A model generated the notes under the pieces. It made no database searches. It had not been told where the DNA came from and was given only the letters and a program-made list of their open reading frames with translations. A stretch of DNA of 64,000 bases, taken from NCBI RefSeq assembly GCF_009797025.1, contig NZ_CP047027.1, positions 930,001 to 994,000 on the forward strand, given 5' to 3'. Position numbers and translations under genes: made by a program. The stretch is from Cellulophaga sp. L1A9. GTDB lineage: Bacteria > Bacteroidota > Bacteroidia > Flavobacteriales > Flavobacteriaceae. How positions within the stretch are numbered: position 1 is the first letter of the stretch; each line of letters opens with the position of its first letter. Shown piece by piece: positions 1 through 9,600 of this stretch.

Positions 1-2812
1 CATCATTTGGCGCATAGGTTCTAGTATCACTAGTGATTGCACCATTCACATCATAAGAAACAGTACCACCAATTACTTTAACGCCCGGTGCAACATAAGA
101 ACTTACGCCACTGTTAGCATCGTCTCTAAATTGATTCACTGTACCTTTATGTTTACCTCCCCACCACATTTTTTGATTGGTTGTAGAGTAAATTAACCCC
201 CCAATTCTACCATCAAATAAGAAGGATAAATTAAGATTTTTATAGCTCAAGGAATTGGAAATTCCATAAGTCCAATCTGGATCGTCTTCCCCTATATATC
301 TTTGATAAGGATCATTTACAGGAAAACCATTTTCGAAAATAACTTCTCCTTCTGTGTTTGTTTGATACACATCTGCATAAATTTTATCTGTCCGATCACC
401 AACTTTTATAAAACCTTCGGTCTGTTCTCTATCTCCATAAATTTCTTCTTGAAATCTTCTAAACTTACTTAAATTAACGAGTATGTTCCAGCTAAAGTTT
501 GCTGTTTCAATTGGCTTCGCATCTAATACAAATTCAAGGCCTTTACGCTTAAATTCATCGCCATTTAGTAAAATACTTTCGTAGCCCGTAGCATCAGAAA
601 TCGGACTATAAATTAAATTATTATAATCAGTTGCTTCAAAATACGCTACATCTAAACCTACTCTATTGTTAAACCACCTAATATTCGCTCCCACTTCCCA
701 AGTGTCTGAGGTTTCTGGTTCTAGACCTGGCGCTAATAAACTTGTACCAAAGGCTGCAGAAGTGTTGCCATTCCAAGTGGTCCCCTTATCGTAAGCCTGA
801 ATGTAGGCATAAGGATCTGTTTCTTCTCCGATTTTCCCTTCAGATACCCTAGACCAAGAACCTCTTAACTTTGCAAAACTAATAGCGTTTGGCATTGTAA
901 AAAGACTTGATAATACTAAGGAACCAGAAACGGAGGGATAAAAGAAAGAATTATTTTCTTTTGGTAAGGTAGAGACCTTATCATTTCTACCTGTAATAGA
1001 TACATAAAGTGCATTGTAAAAGGATAAATCCACAAAGCCATACACACTTTTTATGGCATCCTTTTCTTCTCTATTAGAAGCAATATAGCTTGCACCTGCA
1101 TTATTTGCCAAGTTATAAAAGCCTGGAATATTTAAACCATCTGTTTGCGTACTTGCTATAGTTGATTTACGAAAATAATTAGAGTAGGCTACCTGACTTT
1201 TTAAGCTAAAATTGTCAGAAAAACTCTTTTCGTACTTTAAACCCAAATCAGATATAATATCAAAATAACGACTATCCGAATTTGTAAAATTACCTAATGA
1301 CTTATTCCCGTAACCAATATAACTTTTTGGTTCTTTGTACGTTCTATTTAGACTATAAACATTGATACCACTTGTACTTTTAATACTAAGCTCTGGTGTT
1401 ATATTAAACTCAAAAGCAACATTCCCAAAGACATTGTCTTTATCATATCCGCGCTCATATTCATACGCCTGAAAATAAGGATTGTTATAGTAAGATACAT
1501 TAAAATGCCTTTGCTGATACCCTTCTTGACCTTCTCGCCAATAATTTCGTAAATCTTTTACATCTACATCTACACCTGTCCATAAAAGTAAGTTATATAA
1601 ATAATTAGTAGGACCGTAACCAACTTCTGGAAAGTTATCTGTGTATTGCTTGTTATAAGTTAAGCTAGAACTAACTTTAAAATTATCCGAAGGATTTAAA
1701 GTGCCCCCTACTGTGAATGATGTATTTCCTAAATCTGTGTTTGGCACAATACCTTTTTGATAGACATTAGAAACAGACATTCTGTAGCTAGCCTTATCAT
1801 TACCCCAGTTTACACTTACATTATTAGTTTGTATTGACCCAGTTTGAAAAAAGTCCTTAATGTTGTTTTTTCCCCTTGAAGTAAACGGGATAGGAATTAA
1901 ATTACCTGCAGCGTCTGTTGGGCTGTTATACTGAGTTGTCTCAAAAAAACCACTAGGTGTAGATGGGTCCAATTGATCTACTTTGGGGCCCCAGATCCAT
2001 CCGCCACCTTCAGAACCACTACCTAATCCATTACTATACGCATATTGCCCTTGATTTCCGTTTCCATAAACCGTTTGTACATCTGGAACTTTAGTGAAAG
2101 AAGGCTGAAAAAGTACGGAACTATTTATTGTTACTGTTAGCCTACCCTTTTCTCCTTTTTTTGTGGTAATCATGATTGCCCCATTTCTGCCAACAGATCC
2201 ATAGAGTGCAGATGCTGTAGCTCCTTTAAGTACACTTATGCTTTCTACATCATCAGAATTAATTTTCCAAATATCAGCAGATCTATCAGGAATACCATCA
2301 ATAACCACTAAAGGTTTAGCGCCTCTTAAGCTAATTTCTGGACTCTGAAATAAATCTGTTGAGTTTTTAATATTTAAACCAGCAACTTTACCGGTTAAAG
2401 AGTTGATTAAATTAGGTTCTTTTGCTTTTTCTAAAGAAGCCCCCTTTACCTCTTGTACAGCATATCCTAGTGCTTTTTTTTCTCTTTTTATTCCTAATGC
2501 TGTTATGACAACTTCTTCTAATGCCGCAGCATCTTCAACTAGGGTAACACGTACAATAGTTGCATCTGAAACCGTAACTTGCTCGGTTTTAAAACCCATG
2601 GAAGAAAATACAAGTATTTCCCCTTTAGTGGCACTAATCGTATAATTACCATCAAAATCTGTAGTTGTCCCGTTTGCCGAATTGGCTACTACAATACTTA
2701 CCCCCATTAGAGGTGTACTATTTTCATCTACAACCGTGCCTTTAATCGGTTGTTGTCCATATCCAAAACAGGATACAAACAGTACTAGAACTAGCGTAAT
2801 TTTAAAATTCAT
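1..2812 (-). CDS. SusC/RagA-family TonB-dependent outer-membrane receptor (C-terminus beyond window)
   Basis: About 937 codons are visible from an ATG at 2812 and the frame runs off the left edge. The N-terminus is a signal peptide (MNFKITLVLVLFVSCFGYGQ) followed by a carboxypeptidase-D-like domain (GTVVDENSTPLMGVSIVV). Then comes the plug with the SusC signature (VVIDGIPD, GATASALYGSVGRNGAIMIT) and a long aromatic-rich beta-barrel. The family imports glycans, peptides or other large ligands with a SusD lipoprotein, whose gene would be expected just beyond the edge. It lies 28 bp downstream of the phosphodiesterase gene on the same strand, so the two are probably co-transcribed. The substrate cannot be told from sequence. 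Confidence 0.95.
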   Translation of the reverse strand, partial: MNFKITLVLVLFVSCFGYGQQPIKGTVVDENSTPLMGVSIVVANSANGTTTDFDGNYTISATKGEILVFSSMGFKTEQVTVSDATIVRVTLVEDAAALEEVVITALGIKREKKALGYAVQEVKGASLEKAKEPNLINSLTGKVAGLNIKNSTDLFQSPEISLRGAKPLVVIDGIPDRSADIWKINSDDVESISVLKGATASALYGSVGRNGAIMITTKKGEKGRLTVTINSSVLFQPSFTKVPDVQTVYGNGNQGQYAYSNGLGSGSEGGGWIWGPKVDQLDPSTPSGFFETTQYNSPTDAAGNLIPIPFTSRGKNNIKDFFQTGSIQTNNVSVNWGNDKASYRMSVSNVYQKGIVPNTDLGNTSFTVGGTLNPSDNFKVSSSLTYNKQYTDNFPEVGYGPTNYLYNLLLWTGVDVDVKDLRNYWREGQEGYQQRHFNVSYYNNPYFQAYEYERGYDKDNVFGNVAFEFNITPELSIKSTSGINVYSLNRTYKEPKSYIGYGNKSLGNFTNSDSRYFDIISDLGLKYEKSFSDNFSLKSQVAYSNYFRKSTIASTQTDGLNIPGFYNLANNAGASYIASNREEKDAIKSVYGFVDLSFYNALYVSITGRNDKVSTLPKENNSFFYPSVSGSLVLSSLFTMPNAISFAKLRGSWSRVSEGKIGEETDPYAYIQAYDKGTTWNGNTSAAFGTSLLAPGLEPETSDTWEVGANIRWFNNRVGLDVAYFEATDYNNLIYSPISDATGYESILLNGDEFKRKGLEFVLDAKPIETANFSWNILVNLSKFRRFQEEIYGDREQTEGFIKVGDRTDKIYADVYQTNTEGEVIFENGFPVNDPYQRYIGEDDPDWTYGISNSLSYKNLNLSFLFDGRIGGLIYSTTNQKMWWGGKHKGTVNQFRDDANSGVSSYVAPGVKVIGGTVSYDVNGAITSDTRTYAPND

Positions 2813-2840
2813 TTTCTTTTAATGTTAAGTTAAATTGGTT

Positions 2841-4097
2841 TTAGTTATTATTGATGTACCATGTATTAAGTACATTATTTGGAGTTTCTAATACTATTTT
2901 TAACATCTTGCTTTTATGCTTTTTAAGCGATAGCGTAGTCTCTTCATTAGCCAAACTCACTCTAGCTACTTTTTTATAAGTATCTTTTTTACCCTCTTTA
3001 AATTCATTGGTGTCCGAGGTATAAAAGGTTCCTTTTTCACCATTTTTAGTAGCGTTCTTCCAACGGAGGACTAGGTTATCATTCTCTTTACTTGCAGTTA
3101 AATCAAAAGCATCTACAGGACCAATTAATGGTGTTCCATCAATTTCATAGCGTACCTCTTTTGATACCTCAATATTTAGAAAACGCAACATCGTTGGATA
3201 GATATCTGTAATTGCAACAAGCTCATTTTTAAAAAAGTCGTTTGTATTTTTTTCATTCGTAACAACCCATGTTGCACGCTCTCGATCTGTTTGCCCTCCA
3301 TGATGACGGCCATCTTTTGGGCTTCGGCCATGATCTGTAGTTACAACGAGTAACCAATCTTCATTAAAGTTTGCTTCACGTTCTTTTACAGCATTCCATA
3401 TTTTACCTACTAAATTATCTTCATACGTAATAGCCAGATCTAATTGCGGACTATCGCCTAATCCATGACCAACATCATCAGAATATTCCAAATACACCCA
3501 CGATAAATCTGGCGCCTCTGTTTTAATGTATCTTGCCGCTTCTTCTGCAACAAGCTTATCAATGTTTTTTATATACTGACGTAAGGCATCATGGGGATAC
3601 TTAATTGTATCTAGTTCAAACCCATCAAAAGCATAGTCTAGGGTTACATTTTTATCTGAACCAATACCTTCAATCAATTTTGTTCTATTGTCTAACCACG
3701 TAGAAAAAATTGCTGTTTTTTTATTTGGGTATTGCCCTTTAAAAACCTGGAAAATTGTTGGATAATTATAATTTGGCGCCTTAATACTGTTGCCGTACAC
3801 ATTGTGCTTATTTACCCAAGTCCCTGTAAGCAAGCTATTATAGCCAACTGCAGAAATTGTTGGGGTTTCTGAGTAGGCATCTTTTTTACCACCTACATAG
3901 GCTTTAGAATAACTACCACCAGCTGAGATACTATCTAAAAAAGGGGTTGGTGCTTTTTGGAGCATATCTGTAGCTATACCATCTACAATTACGAAAACAA
4001 CTTTCTTTTCCTTTACTGAATTTTTATGGTGCTGCGCAACTAGTACTTGTGTTATTAAAAATGAAAAAAATAAAATGTATTTTACTTGTGGTCGCAT
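2841..4097 (-). CDS. Secreted alkaline-phosphatase-superfamily phosphodiesterase/nucleotide pyrophosphatase
   Basis: The 418-residue protein has a signal peptide (cleavage near VLVAQ) and the type I phosphodiesterase fold. Its VFVIVDGIATDML segment places a metal-binding Asp and a Thr in the nucleophile position. SDDVGHGLGD and TTDHGRSPKDGRHHGG supply the other metal ligands. The family hydrolyses phosphate mono- or diesters in the periplasm or outside the cell. The last about 80 residues look like a small beta domain. It is the first gene of a likely operon with the SusC receptor, which suggests hydrolysis coupled to uptake of a phosphorylated compound (inference). A divergent TetR gene starts 170 bp away. 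Confidence 0.88.
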   Translation of the reverse strand: MRPQVKYILFFSFLITQVLVAQHHKNSVKEKKVVFVIVDGIATDMLQKAPTPFLDSISAGGSYSKAYVGGKKDAYSETPTISAVGYNSLLTGTWVNKHNVYGNSIKAPNYNYPTIFQVFKGQYPNKKTAIFSTWLDNRTKLIEGIGSDKNVTLDYAFDGFELDTIKYPHDALRQYIKNIDKLVAEEAARYIKTEAPDLSWVYLEYSDDVGHGLGDSPQLDLAITYEDNLVGKIWNAVKEREANFNEDWLLVVTTDHGRSPKDGRHHGGQTDRERATWVVTNEKNTNDFFKNELVAITDIYPTMLRFLNIEVSKEVRYEIDGTPLIGPVDAFDLTASKENDNLVLRWKNATKNGEKGTFYTSDTNEFKEGKKDTYKKVARVSLANEETTLSLKKHKSKMLKIVLETPNNVLNTWYINNN

Positions 4098-4153
4098 TTT
4101 TTAGGTTTAATTGGTTACACTAAAATCTGCGTCAAAAGTATTTTTATAAATTA

Positions 4154-4177
4154 TTAATTGAATGAACGTTCAATTAA
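4154..4177. promoter_or_regulatory. Palindromic operator candidate between the phosphodiesterase and TetR genes
   Basis: A 24-bp inverted repeat has 9-bp arms (TTAATTGAA / TTCAATTAA) and contains the 10-bp perfect palindrome TGAACGTTCA. It lies in the 169-bp divergent intergenic region, 57 bp from the phosphodiesterase start. TetR-family repressors usually bind such palindromes next to their own gene, so binding by the adjacent TetR is a direct inference. Confidence 0.6.
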
Positions 4178-4266
4178 TAAAACTTTAAATAAATGTTAAT
4201 TTGTAATGGACTACACAAAGCCGTAATTATCATAATATGTTACATTTGTCTAAATAAAAATCTTAC

Positions 4267-4869
4267 ATGGGAAGAAAAAGTGTATCTGTAGCTAGACGAA
4301 AAGAAATAATAAAAGCATTCTATAAAGTAGCAAAAGAGATTGGCCTAGAAAACACCTCAATTGCTAAAGTTGCCGAGGATTTAAGCATAAGTAATGGCTT
4401 AATTATGCACTATTTCAAAACCAAGGACGAACTTCTAATTGGGTTAAATGAGTTTATATTAGAACAGCATTTAAATATTGTTCAAAACGATGAAAATGGC
4501 ATTATAGATACCAGACAAAAACTTCACAATCTAATAACCTCTCTTTTTTCAAGAAATTGGAATAAATATTTTGATGACGGTGTTTTTTACAGTTGTTACG
4601 CTTTAATTTATAGAAAAAAAGATTTCAACGACAGCTTTAAAAGCTATCTACAAGCACTACATACCGTTTTAGACACAAAACTTACTGAAGCAAAAGAAAA
4701 CGGTATAATTTGCAATAAAGATATTCATGAAATTACAGAAATCATATTTGCTTTAATTGATGGTGCTTATTATTATTTAGGTACTTTTAATGAAAACACG
4801 GAAGATTACAAGAAAAAAGAGCAAGTTTACATTAAGTATGCGTTAAATATTCTTGATTTTATAGATTAG
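4267..4869 (+). CDS. TetR/AcrR-family transcriptional regulator
   Basis: The 200-residue protein has the expected length for the family. The N-terminal helix-turn-helix is clear (residues 10-55: RRKEIIKAFYKVA, TSIAKVAEDLSISNGLIMHYF, KTKDELLIG). The rest is an alpha-helical ligand-binding domain. It is divergent from the phosphodiesterase-SusC operon and probably controls it and itself through the palindrome at 4154-4177. The inducer is unknown. Confidence 0.9.
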   Translation: MGRKSVSVARRKEIIKAFYKVAKEIGLENTSIAKVAEDLSISNGLIMHYFKTKDELLIGLNEFILEQHLNIVQNDENGIIDTRQKLHNLITSLFSRNWNKYFDDGVFYSCYALIYRKKDFNDSFKSYLQALHTVLDTKLTEAKENGIICNKDIHEITEIIFALIDGAYYYLGTFNENTEDYKKKEQVYIKYALNILDFID

Positions 4870-4877
4870 CGGAAATA

Positions 4878-5099
4878 TCACTTAACAATTTTGATAACAG
4901 CATATACTCCTATTAACCCCCAAATTAGATTGACGACAATATTTGGAACATCTTGTAGAATAAATCCGTTTATGACCAAACAAATGGCGCCAAGTATATT
5001 TAAAATATGATACACTTTAGACTTGGATGATAGTCTACCTATACTTAGTAATAAGTATGACAAAATAAAAAGTACTGCACCCGCCCAACCAATTAGCAT
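4878..5099 (-). CDS. Small integral membrane protein (CBU_0592-like)
   Basis: The 73-residue protein is almost wholly hydrophobic, with about three membrane segments and a short SKSKVYH loop after the first. This resembles the small CBU_0592-type family common in Bacteroidota, whose function is unknown. It converges with the TetR gene, 8 bp apart. Confidence 0.7.
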   Translation of the reverse strand: MLIGWAGAVLFILSYLLLSIGRLSSKSKVYHILNILGAICLVINGFILQDVPNIVVNLIWGLIGVYAVIKIVK

Positions 5100-5166
5100 A
5101 ATTCTTATTATGAAATTTTAAATGAATGTGTATTTTTTTGAAGTCAATACTTTTTAATTCATTAGA

Positions 5167-6297
5167 CTAATCTATGATTGGCTCAGGAATATTTATTTCT
5201 ACTTTTGGTGGAATACGTTTCGCTAAAAAAAGTATTTGCCCTAAATGACTAGATTGGTGTTCCATCACATGAAACCAGCAATAGTGATTACTTATATCTG
5301 AACTTGGTTGTATTTCTTCAAACCACTTATCATCTCTCTTTTTAAGTTCTGCAATTGTTTCTGCTCGTACTTCATTATATATATCTAGGTAGTACTGCAC
5401 TTCATGCCCTTTGTATTTATCTCGAGCGGCAGCTCCCAAATTTAAAGCATCCAACCAAATTTCATTTTCTTCTTCATTAAAACCACGGCCTTCAAAAGTA
5501 AATACTTGATAATACTTTTCTGCTGCTGCTAAATGCATAATCAAAGCCCCTATTCTATTTGCTTTTTCATCGTGAAGATGATCAAGCTCATATTGAGACA
5601 TATTTTGAACTCTACTTTCTACCCTAGATTTTAAATCCTCTAACATAGAAATCATGGAACCGATTTGAGGAGACGCTCCTTCTACATTGCCTATAGTCGC
5701 AACAGAAAGTTCTATCCCCGCTCCTATTAATTTAACAGATTTTTTACCCACTGCAGCATCATCGCTTGAGCTTATTTCAAATTCTTTTACTTTAATAACT
5801 TGTCCCCGGCCTATTCCTTGGCTCCATTTAGGAATTAAACTGTTAGATACTCCGCTTTCAAAACTTGCATTATCAATAGCTACTGGCGCCAATACCCCTT
5901 CAGAATTCTCAATAAACAGTTGAAATTCATCAAAGAGATAAGTTCCATTTCCATAACATAAGCCTCCAAAATTTAAAGTTTCAGCATCTTTAGTTAAAAC
6001 ACCTTCAATCGTGTAAGATTTCCATTCATTTAACCGTATTGGCCGGTCTCCCATATTATCAAAAAAACCTAATTCCCCTCCTTGATTATCAACCCTTGCC
6101 CAGAGAGCTGCCATTGCTTTTTCATCAACCAAATCTGCCTTTGCAAATCCAATTAGTTTAAATTTAGTGTCCTTTTCTACCGTAACATCTAAAAACTGAC
6201 TAATAGAAATCCATTCTTGAGAAACTTCTTTACTATTTTGAGCGTTCGAAAGAAAACTCAACAGTAGTACTGAAAATAATAGTATTTTATTTTTCAT
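5167..6297 (-). CDS. Secreted DinB-superfamily protein with N-terminal beta domain
   Basis: I prefer the ATG at 6297 over the upstream one at 6336, because MKNKILLFSVLLLSFLSNAQ is a good signal peptide. Residues about 20-180 form a beta-rich, possibly carbohydrate-binding-like domain. Residues about 200-365 form a DinB-like four-helix bundle with histidines at HLHDEKA, HLAAAEKYY and HVMEHQSSHLGQI that could bind a metal. DinB-fold proteins include thiol transferases and damage-induced proteins, and the role of this secreted version is unknown. Confidence 0.75.
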   Translation of the reverse strand: MKNKILLFSVLLLSFLSNAQNSKEVSQEWISISQFLDVTVEKDTKFKLIGFAKADLVDEKAMAALWARVDNQGGELGFFDNMGDRPIRLNEWKSYTIEGVLTKDAETLNFGGLCYGNGTYLFDEFQLFIENSEGVLAPVAIDNASFESGVSNSLIPKWSQGIGRGQVIKVKEFEISSSDDAAVGKKSVKLIGAGIELSVATIGNVEGASPQIGSMISMLEDLKSRVESRVQNMSQYELDHLHDEKANRIGALIMHLAAAEKYYQVFTFEGRGFNEEENEIWLDALNLGAAARDKYKGHEVQYYLDIYNEVRAETIAELKKRDDKWFEEIQPSSDISNHYCWFHVMEHQSSHLGQILFLAKRIPPKVEINIPEPIID

Positions 6298-6397
6298 AGT
6301 TAAATGTTCGTGGTTATTGTTTCTAAATATAAGCATAAAACTATTAAAAGCTCATTTGCAATTAAACCTACAACTTTGAATTCAGATCTGTTTATTA

Positions 6398-6637
6398 TTA
6401 AGATTCCAGTTCCATTTTTATTTTTTTCATTTTCCCATAATTCAAAGGAATAATTGCACTCAAAGCTATTGGAACAACAATCATTGAAATAAAAAAGGTA
6501 TTGTCTTCATTGGTCATTAAGCCATATACACAAAATAGAAAGAGAACTCCCAAAACACCTATTAATGCTCCTGTTATAACTTTCAAATCTTTTAATTCTC
6601 CCCTAAGTTTTTCTAAGTTTTTTTCCGTTAAATTCAT
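6398..6637 (-). CDS. Small two-TM membrane protein
   Basis: The 79-residue protein has a charged helical N-terminus (KNLEKLRGELKDLK), two membrane segments (about 23-42 and 49-66) and a basic tail. It lies 52 bp downstream of the LytTR regulator gene on the same strand and may be the last gene of that operon. No family was recognised. Confidence 0.6.
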   Translation of the reverse strand: MNLTEKNLEKLRGELKDLKVITGALIGVLGVLFLFCVYGLMTNEDNTFFISMIVVPIALSAIIPLNYGKMKKIKMELES

Positions 6638-6689
6638 TTCCGGTCTTTTAATTGGTCAATATTGGTTACAACATATAAATATAGTACGA

Positions 6690-7424
6690 CTAAAAGCTCA
6701 TACGGTCTTTAAAGATATAGGACTGTCTTCTAGACACTTCCACCTCTTCACCATTATTCATCGTTAGCTTAAGCTTACCATTAAACCAAGGCACCACATT
6801 TTTAATGTGATTCATGTTTATAATCTGTTGCCTATTTACCCTAAAAAAGTTTTCTACAGGTAATTTTTCTTCTACTTGATTTAAAGATTTATACAGCATT
6901 GGCTTTTGGTCTTGAAAATAAACACGAGAATAATTCCCCACAATTTCTATCAATAAAATATCCCCTATTTTCACCAACCAGCATTTTTCGCCGTCCTTAA
7001 TAAAAATTTGACTGCTTCCTGTAAGGCGTTCTGTGTTCGCAGGTGTTTCATCACTACTAACTCCTTCTATTTTAATTTTCACCTTATCTATTGCTTGAGA
7101 AAAACGTTTGTCATTTATCGGCTTTAATAAATAATCTAAGGCGTTGTATTCAAAAGATTTAATGGCATACTCATCAAATGCTGTGGTAAATACCGTTATA
7201 GGGACATCGTCTAACATCTCTAATAACTCAAATCCATCCTTCTCTGGCATATTAATATCTAAAAGAAGTAAGTCGGGTTTAGTTGCATTGATTAGTTCAA
7301 AACCATCATCTACATTTTCAGCCTCTCCTACAAGCTCCAATTCAGGATGTTGTTTTAAGAGTTCTTTTATTTCATTACGAGCCAAACGAGAATCTTCTAC
7401 AATTACAGTTTTTATCTTTTTCAT
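6690..7424 (-). CDS. LytTR-family response regulator
   Basis: The 244-residue protein has an N-terminal receiver domain (acidic pair near residues 10-11, phosphoacceptor Asp56 in LLLLDINMP, Lys in YLLKPINDKR). A C-terminal LytTR DNA-binding domain follows (about 140-244; FFRVNRQQIINMNHI, VEVSRRQSYIFKDRM). LytTR domains bind paired 9-bp direct repeats one helical face apart. The start overlaps the upstream kinase gene by 4 bp, so the two are translationally coupled. The 21-bp-spaced AACGG sites found nearby (10,153-16,551) are the probable targets. Confidence 0.93.
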   Translation of the reverse strand: MKKIKTVIVEDSRLARNEIKELLKQHPELELVGEAENVDDGFELINATKPDLLLLDINMPEKDGFELLEMLDDVPITVFTTAFDEYAIKSFEYNALDYLLKPINDKRFSQAIDKVKIKIEGVSSDETPANTERLTGSSQIFIKDGEKCWLVKIGDILLIEIVGNYSRVYFQDQKPMLYKSLNQVEEKLPVENFFRVNRQQIINMNHIKNVVPWFNGKLKLTMNNGEEVEVSRRQSYIFKDRMSF

Positions 7425-8476
7425 GGGGTCGGTATTTTTATAGTGGCAACAACTTCGTTTTCTATCTCTTCGAGTGTAAACTGACCTTTAGGTCCATAGA
7501 GCAATCGTAAACGCTGTCGTATATTTTTTAATCCTAATTTAGTAGAGTTTTCACTGATACTTAGCTTTCCTGTATTTTTTACTATAATTTGTAATTCAGA
7601 AGCCGTAACTATAGTTTGTAAAAGAATTTTACCTCCATTTTTTAAGTTAGAGATCCCATGTTTTGCTGCATTTTCAACCAGTAATTGTATAATCATTGGA
7701 GGAATCATAATAGTTAAACTTTCTGCAGCTATTTCTTTTTCATAGTGTAGCCTATCTTCCATTTGTATTTTAGCGAGTGCAACATAATTATCAACCATAT
7801 CTACTTCTTCACTTAAAGCAATAGCATCTACAGTATTTTTAGACAATGCATATTGAAGCATTTCGGAAAGCTTGGTAATCATCTCACGAGATTTATTCAC
7901 ATCTTCTAACATTAAACCTCTAATATTATTAAGGCTATTGAACATAAAATGCGGATTTACTTGTCCTTTTAAGGTATTTAATTGTGCTTCTCGCAGTGTG
8001 GCATTAAGTTCCAAACCTTCTAATCTATTTTTGTTTGCACTGATTATAAATTTAATAGCAAAATAAATTATAGTCCACCCAAAAACAGTAATCATGGTAT
8101 TAAATACTGCAGATAGAAAGCCTATATTTTCTTTTATCCATTCTATTTCCGTAGCAGTTCTTCCTACATACAGTTCATAAATTTCTTCAGTCGTAAATAG
8201 TAAAAAATAATAAAGTAAACTACAAGCAAAGAAGGATACTACTAAATTTAGAATACTCCTTTTTCCAAATACTTCAATGTCGATATTATTATTTAAATAA
8301 TGCCTAAAAATTGAGGTACTCACAATGCCAATTGCACTTCCTACAAAAAAGCTATACAGCATGTAGGTCTTACTAAAACCAAAAGGAAAAATAAGAATAA
8401 GCGAACTCATTCCTACCCAGCCTAGGACTTGTAAAATCCAAAAAAGCAGCTCTTTATTTGACTTCGTTAATTTCAT
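7421..8476 (-). CDS. LytS-type membrane sensor histidine kinase
   Basis: The 351-residue protein has four membrane segments in the first 145 residues, then a His_kinase domain with the phosphoacceptor in VNPHFMFNSLNNIRG (His176). An HATPase follows with N box LLVENAAKHGI and a C-terminal GLKNIRQRLRLLYG. Nothing points to a periplasmic sensor domain, so the signal may be sensed within the membrane. It lies between the regulator gene (4-bp overlap) and the degenerate kinase gene (3 bp apart). Confidence 0.92.
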   Translation of the reverse strand: MKLTKSNKELLFWILQVLGWVGMSSLILIFPFGFSKTYMLYSFFVGSAIGIVSTSIFRHYLNNNIDIEVFGKRSILNLVVSFFACSLLYYFLLFTTEEIYELYVGRTATEIEWIKENIGFLSAVFNTMITVFGWTIIYFAIKFIISANKNRLEGLELNATLREAQLNTLKGQVNPHFMFNSLNNIRGLMLEDVNKSREMITKLSEMLQYALSKNTVDAIALSEEVDMVDNYVALAKIQMEDRLHYEKEIAAESLTIMIPPMIIQLLVENAAKHGISNLKNGGKILLQTIVTASELQIIVKNTGKLSISENSTKLGLKNIRQRLRLLYGPKGQFTLEEIENEVVATIKIPTP

Positions 8477-8479
8477 GGA

Positions 8480-9556
8480 TTATACTTCTGTGATTTTTTC
8501 TTCGATGATGGGTAGCACTAATTCTAGTATCGTATTCCCCTCTTTAAAAGTTCTTGAGAATTGAGCCTCCTCTTTATAAAGCAATTTTAACCGCTGATGG
8601 ATACTTTTCTCTAATACTTTCCTTTGTGATTTTGGACTAGACGCTCCGCTATGGGTAACCGTTAAAAAAAGCCTATCTTCTTTTCTTTCGGAATGAATAA
8701 AAATCTCACCTTTTATAGTATGAAGTAACACTCCGTGTTTCGTGGCTAATTCTATCATGTTAAGTAAAAGCATTGGCGGAATATCTATTTTTTTTGTTGC
8801 TTCTTCAATAGTACATTCAATAGTGGATGCTGTTTTATTTTCAATAAAAACTAAATCTATAAAATTATGCACATACGCAATCTCTTCCTCCAGTAAAACG
8901 GTATTGATATTGTTTTTAGTTAAAGAATACCGTAACAACTCTGCCAGCTGTGTAAGTTTATTTCTAGAGTCTGAAACATCTTCTAACATTAAGCCTTTAA
9001 TGCTATTTAAGGACGTAAACATGAACTCAGGATTTATATGCCCCTTTAAAATATTAAGCTGTTCTTGTTTTATTTTATCTCGCAACCGTAACCTATCAAT
9101 ACGTGATCTATTATAATCAATCAACATTTTTATACCATAATATAAAACCGTCCAAATTATAATTAAAAACCAATTTAATATAAAAATCAAAAAGCCAATA
9201 TTAGGTGCTTTTAATAGCGATTTTGTTAATTTCAGTTCTACAGAATCTAACAAAAAACCCACGAGATAACCAAAACAATAACTTAATAAAAACCAAATAA
9301 TAGTCGCTAAGAATGTTCCTAATAGTATAAGTGCTATTTGCTTGAATCCAACCTTATTTATGGAAACAAACTTTTTAAAATAAGCTCTTAAAAGAGAAGT
9401 GCTAAAAATTCCAACAACAAATACACTCCCAAATAAAAAAATTAAAGCCTGAACATTGGAACCTGCTTTATTCACAGAAGCCACAAACAAGCCTGCGACA
9501 AACCAACCTATAATTTGTACGATCCAAAAAGGATTTTTAGTTAAAAATTTAATCAT
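8480..9556 (-). CDS. LytS-like degenerate kinase lacking the phosphoacceptor His
   Basis: The 358-residue protein is a paralogue of the next gene, with the same four-TM plus His_kinase/HATPase layout. The motif that should contain His reads INPEFMFTSLNSIKG: Glu177 (codon GAG) replaces it. The N-box Asn is also lost (IELATKHG instead of VENAAKHG), and the terminal G-box region is eroded. It therefore should neither bind ATP normally nor accept phosphate. I infer a pseudokinase partner that heterodimerises with or tunes the active kinase. It is first of the kinase-kinase-regulator operon. Confidence 0.88.
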   Translation of the reverse strand: MIKFLTKNPFWIVQIIGWFVAGLFVASVNKAGSNVQALIFLFGSVFVVGIFSTSLLRAYFKKFVSINKVGFKQIALILLGTFLATIIWFLLSYCFGYLVGFLLDSVELKLTKSLLKAPNIGFLIFILNWFLIIIWTVLYYGIKMLIDYNRSRIDRLRLRDKIKQEQLNILKGHINPEFMFTSLNSIKGLMLEDVSDSRNKLTQLAELLRYSLTKNNINTVLLEEEIAYVHNFIDLVFIENKTASTIECTIEEATKKIDIPPMLLLNMIELATKHGVLLHTIKGEIFIHSERKEDRLFLTVTHSGASSPKSQRKVLEKSIHQRLKLLYKEEAQFSRTFKEGNTILELVLPIIEEKITEV

Positions 9557-9600
9557 TAATTATTTCTTAGCATATGAAATTATAAATCACTAGACTAGGG

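Noticed and set aside
2403..2645. 80-codon plus-strand ORF
   Set aside because: Antisense to the plug region of the SusC receptor, which is clearly coding.
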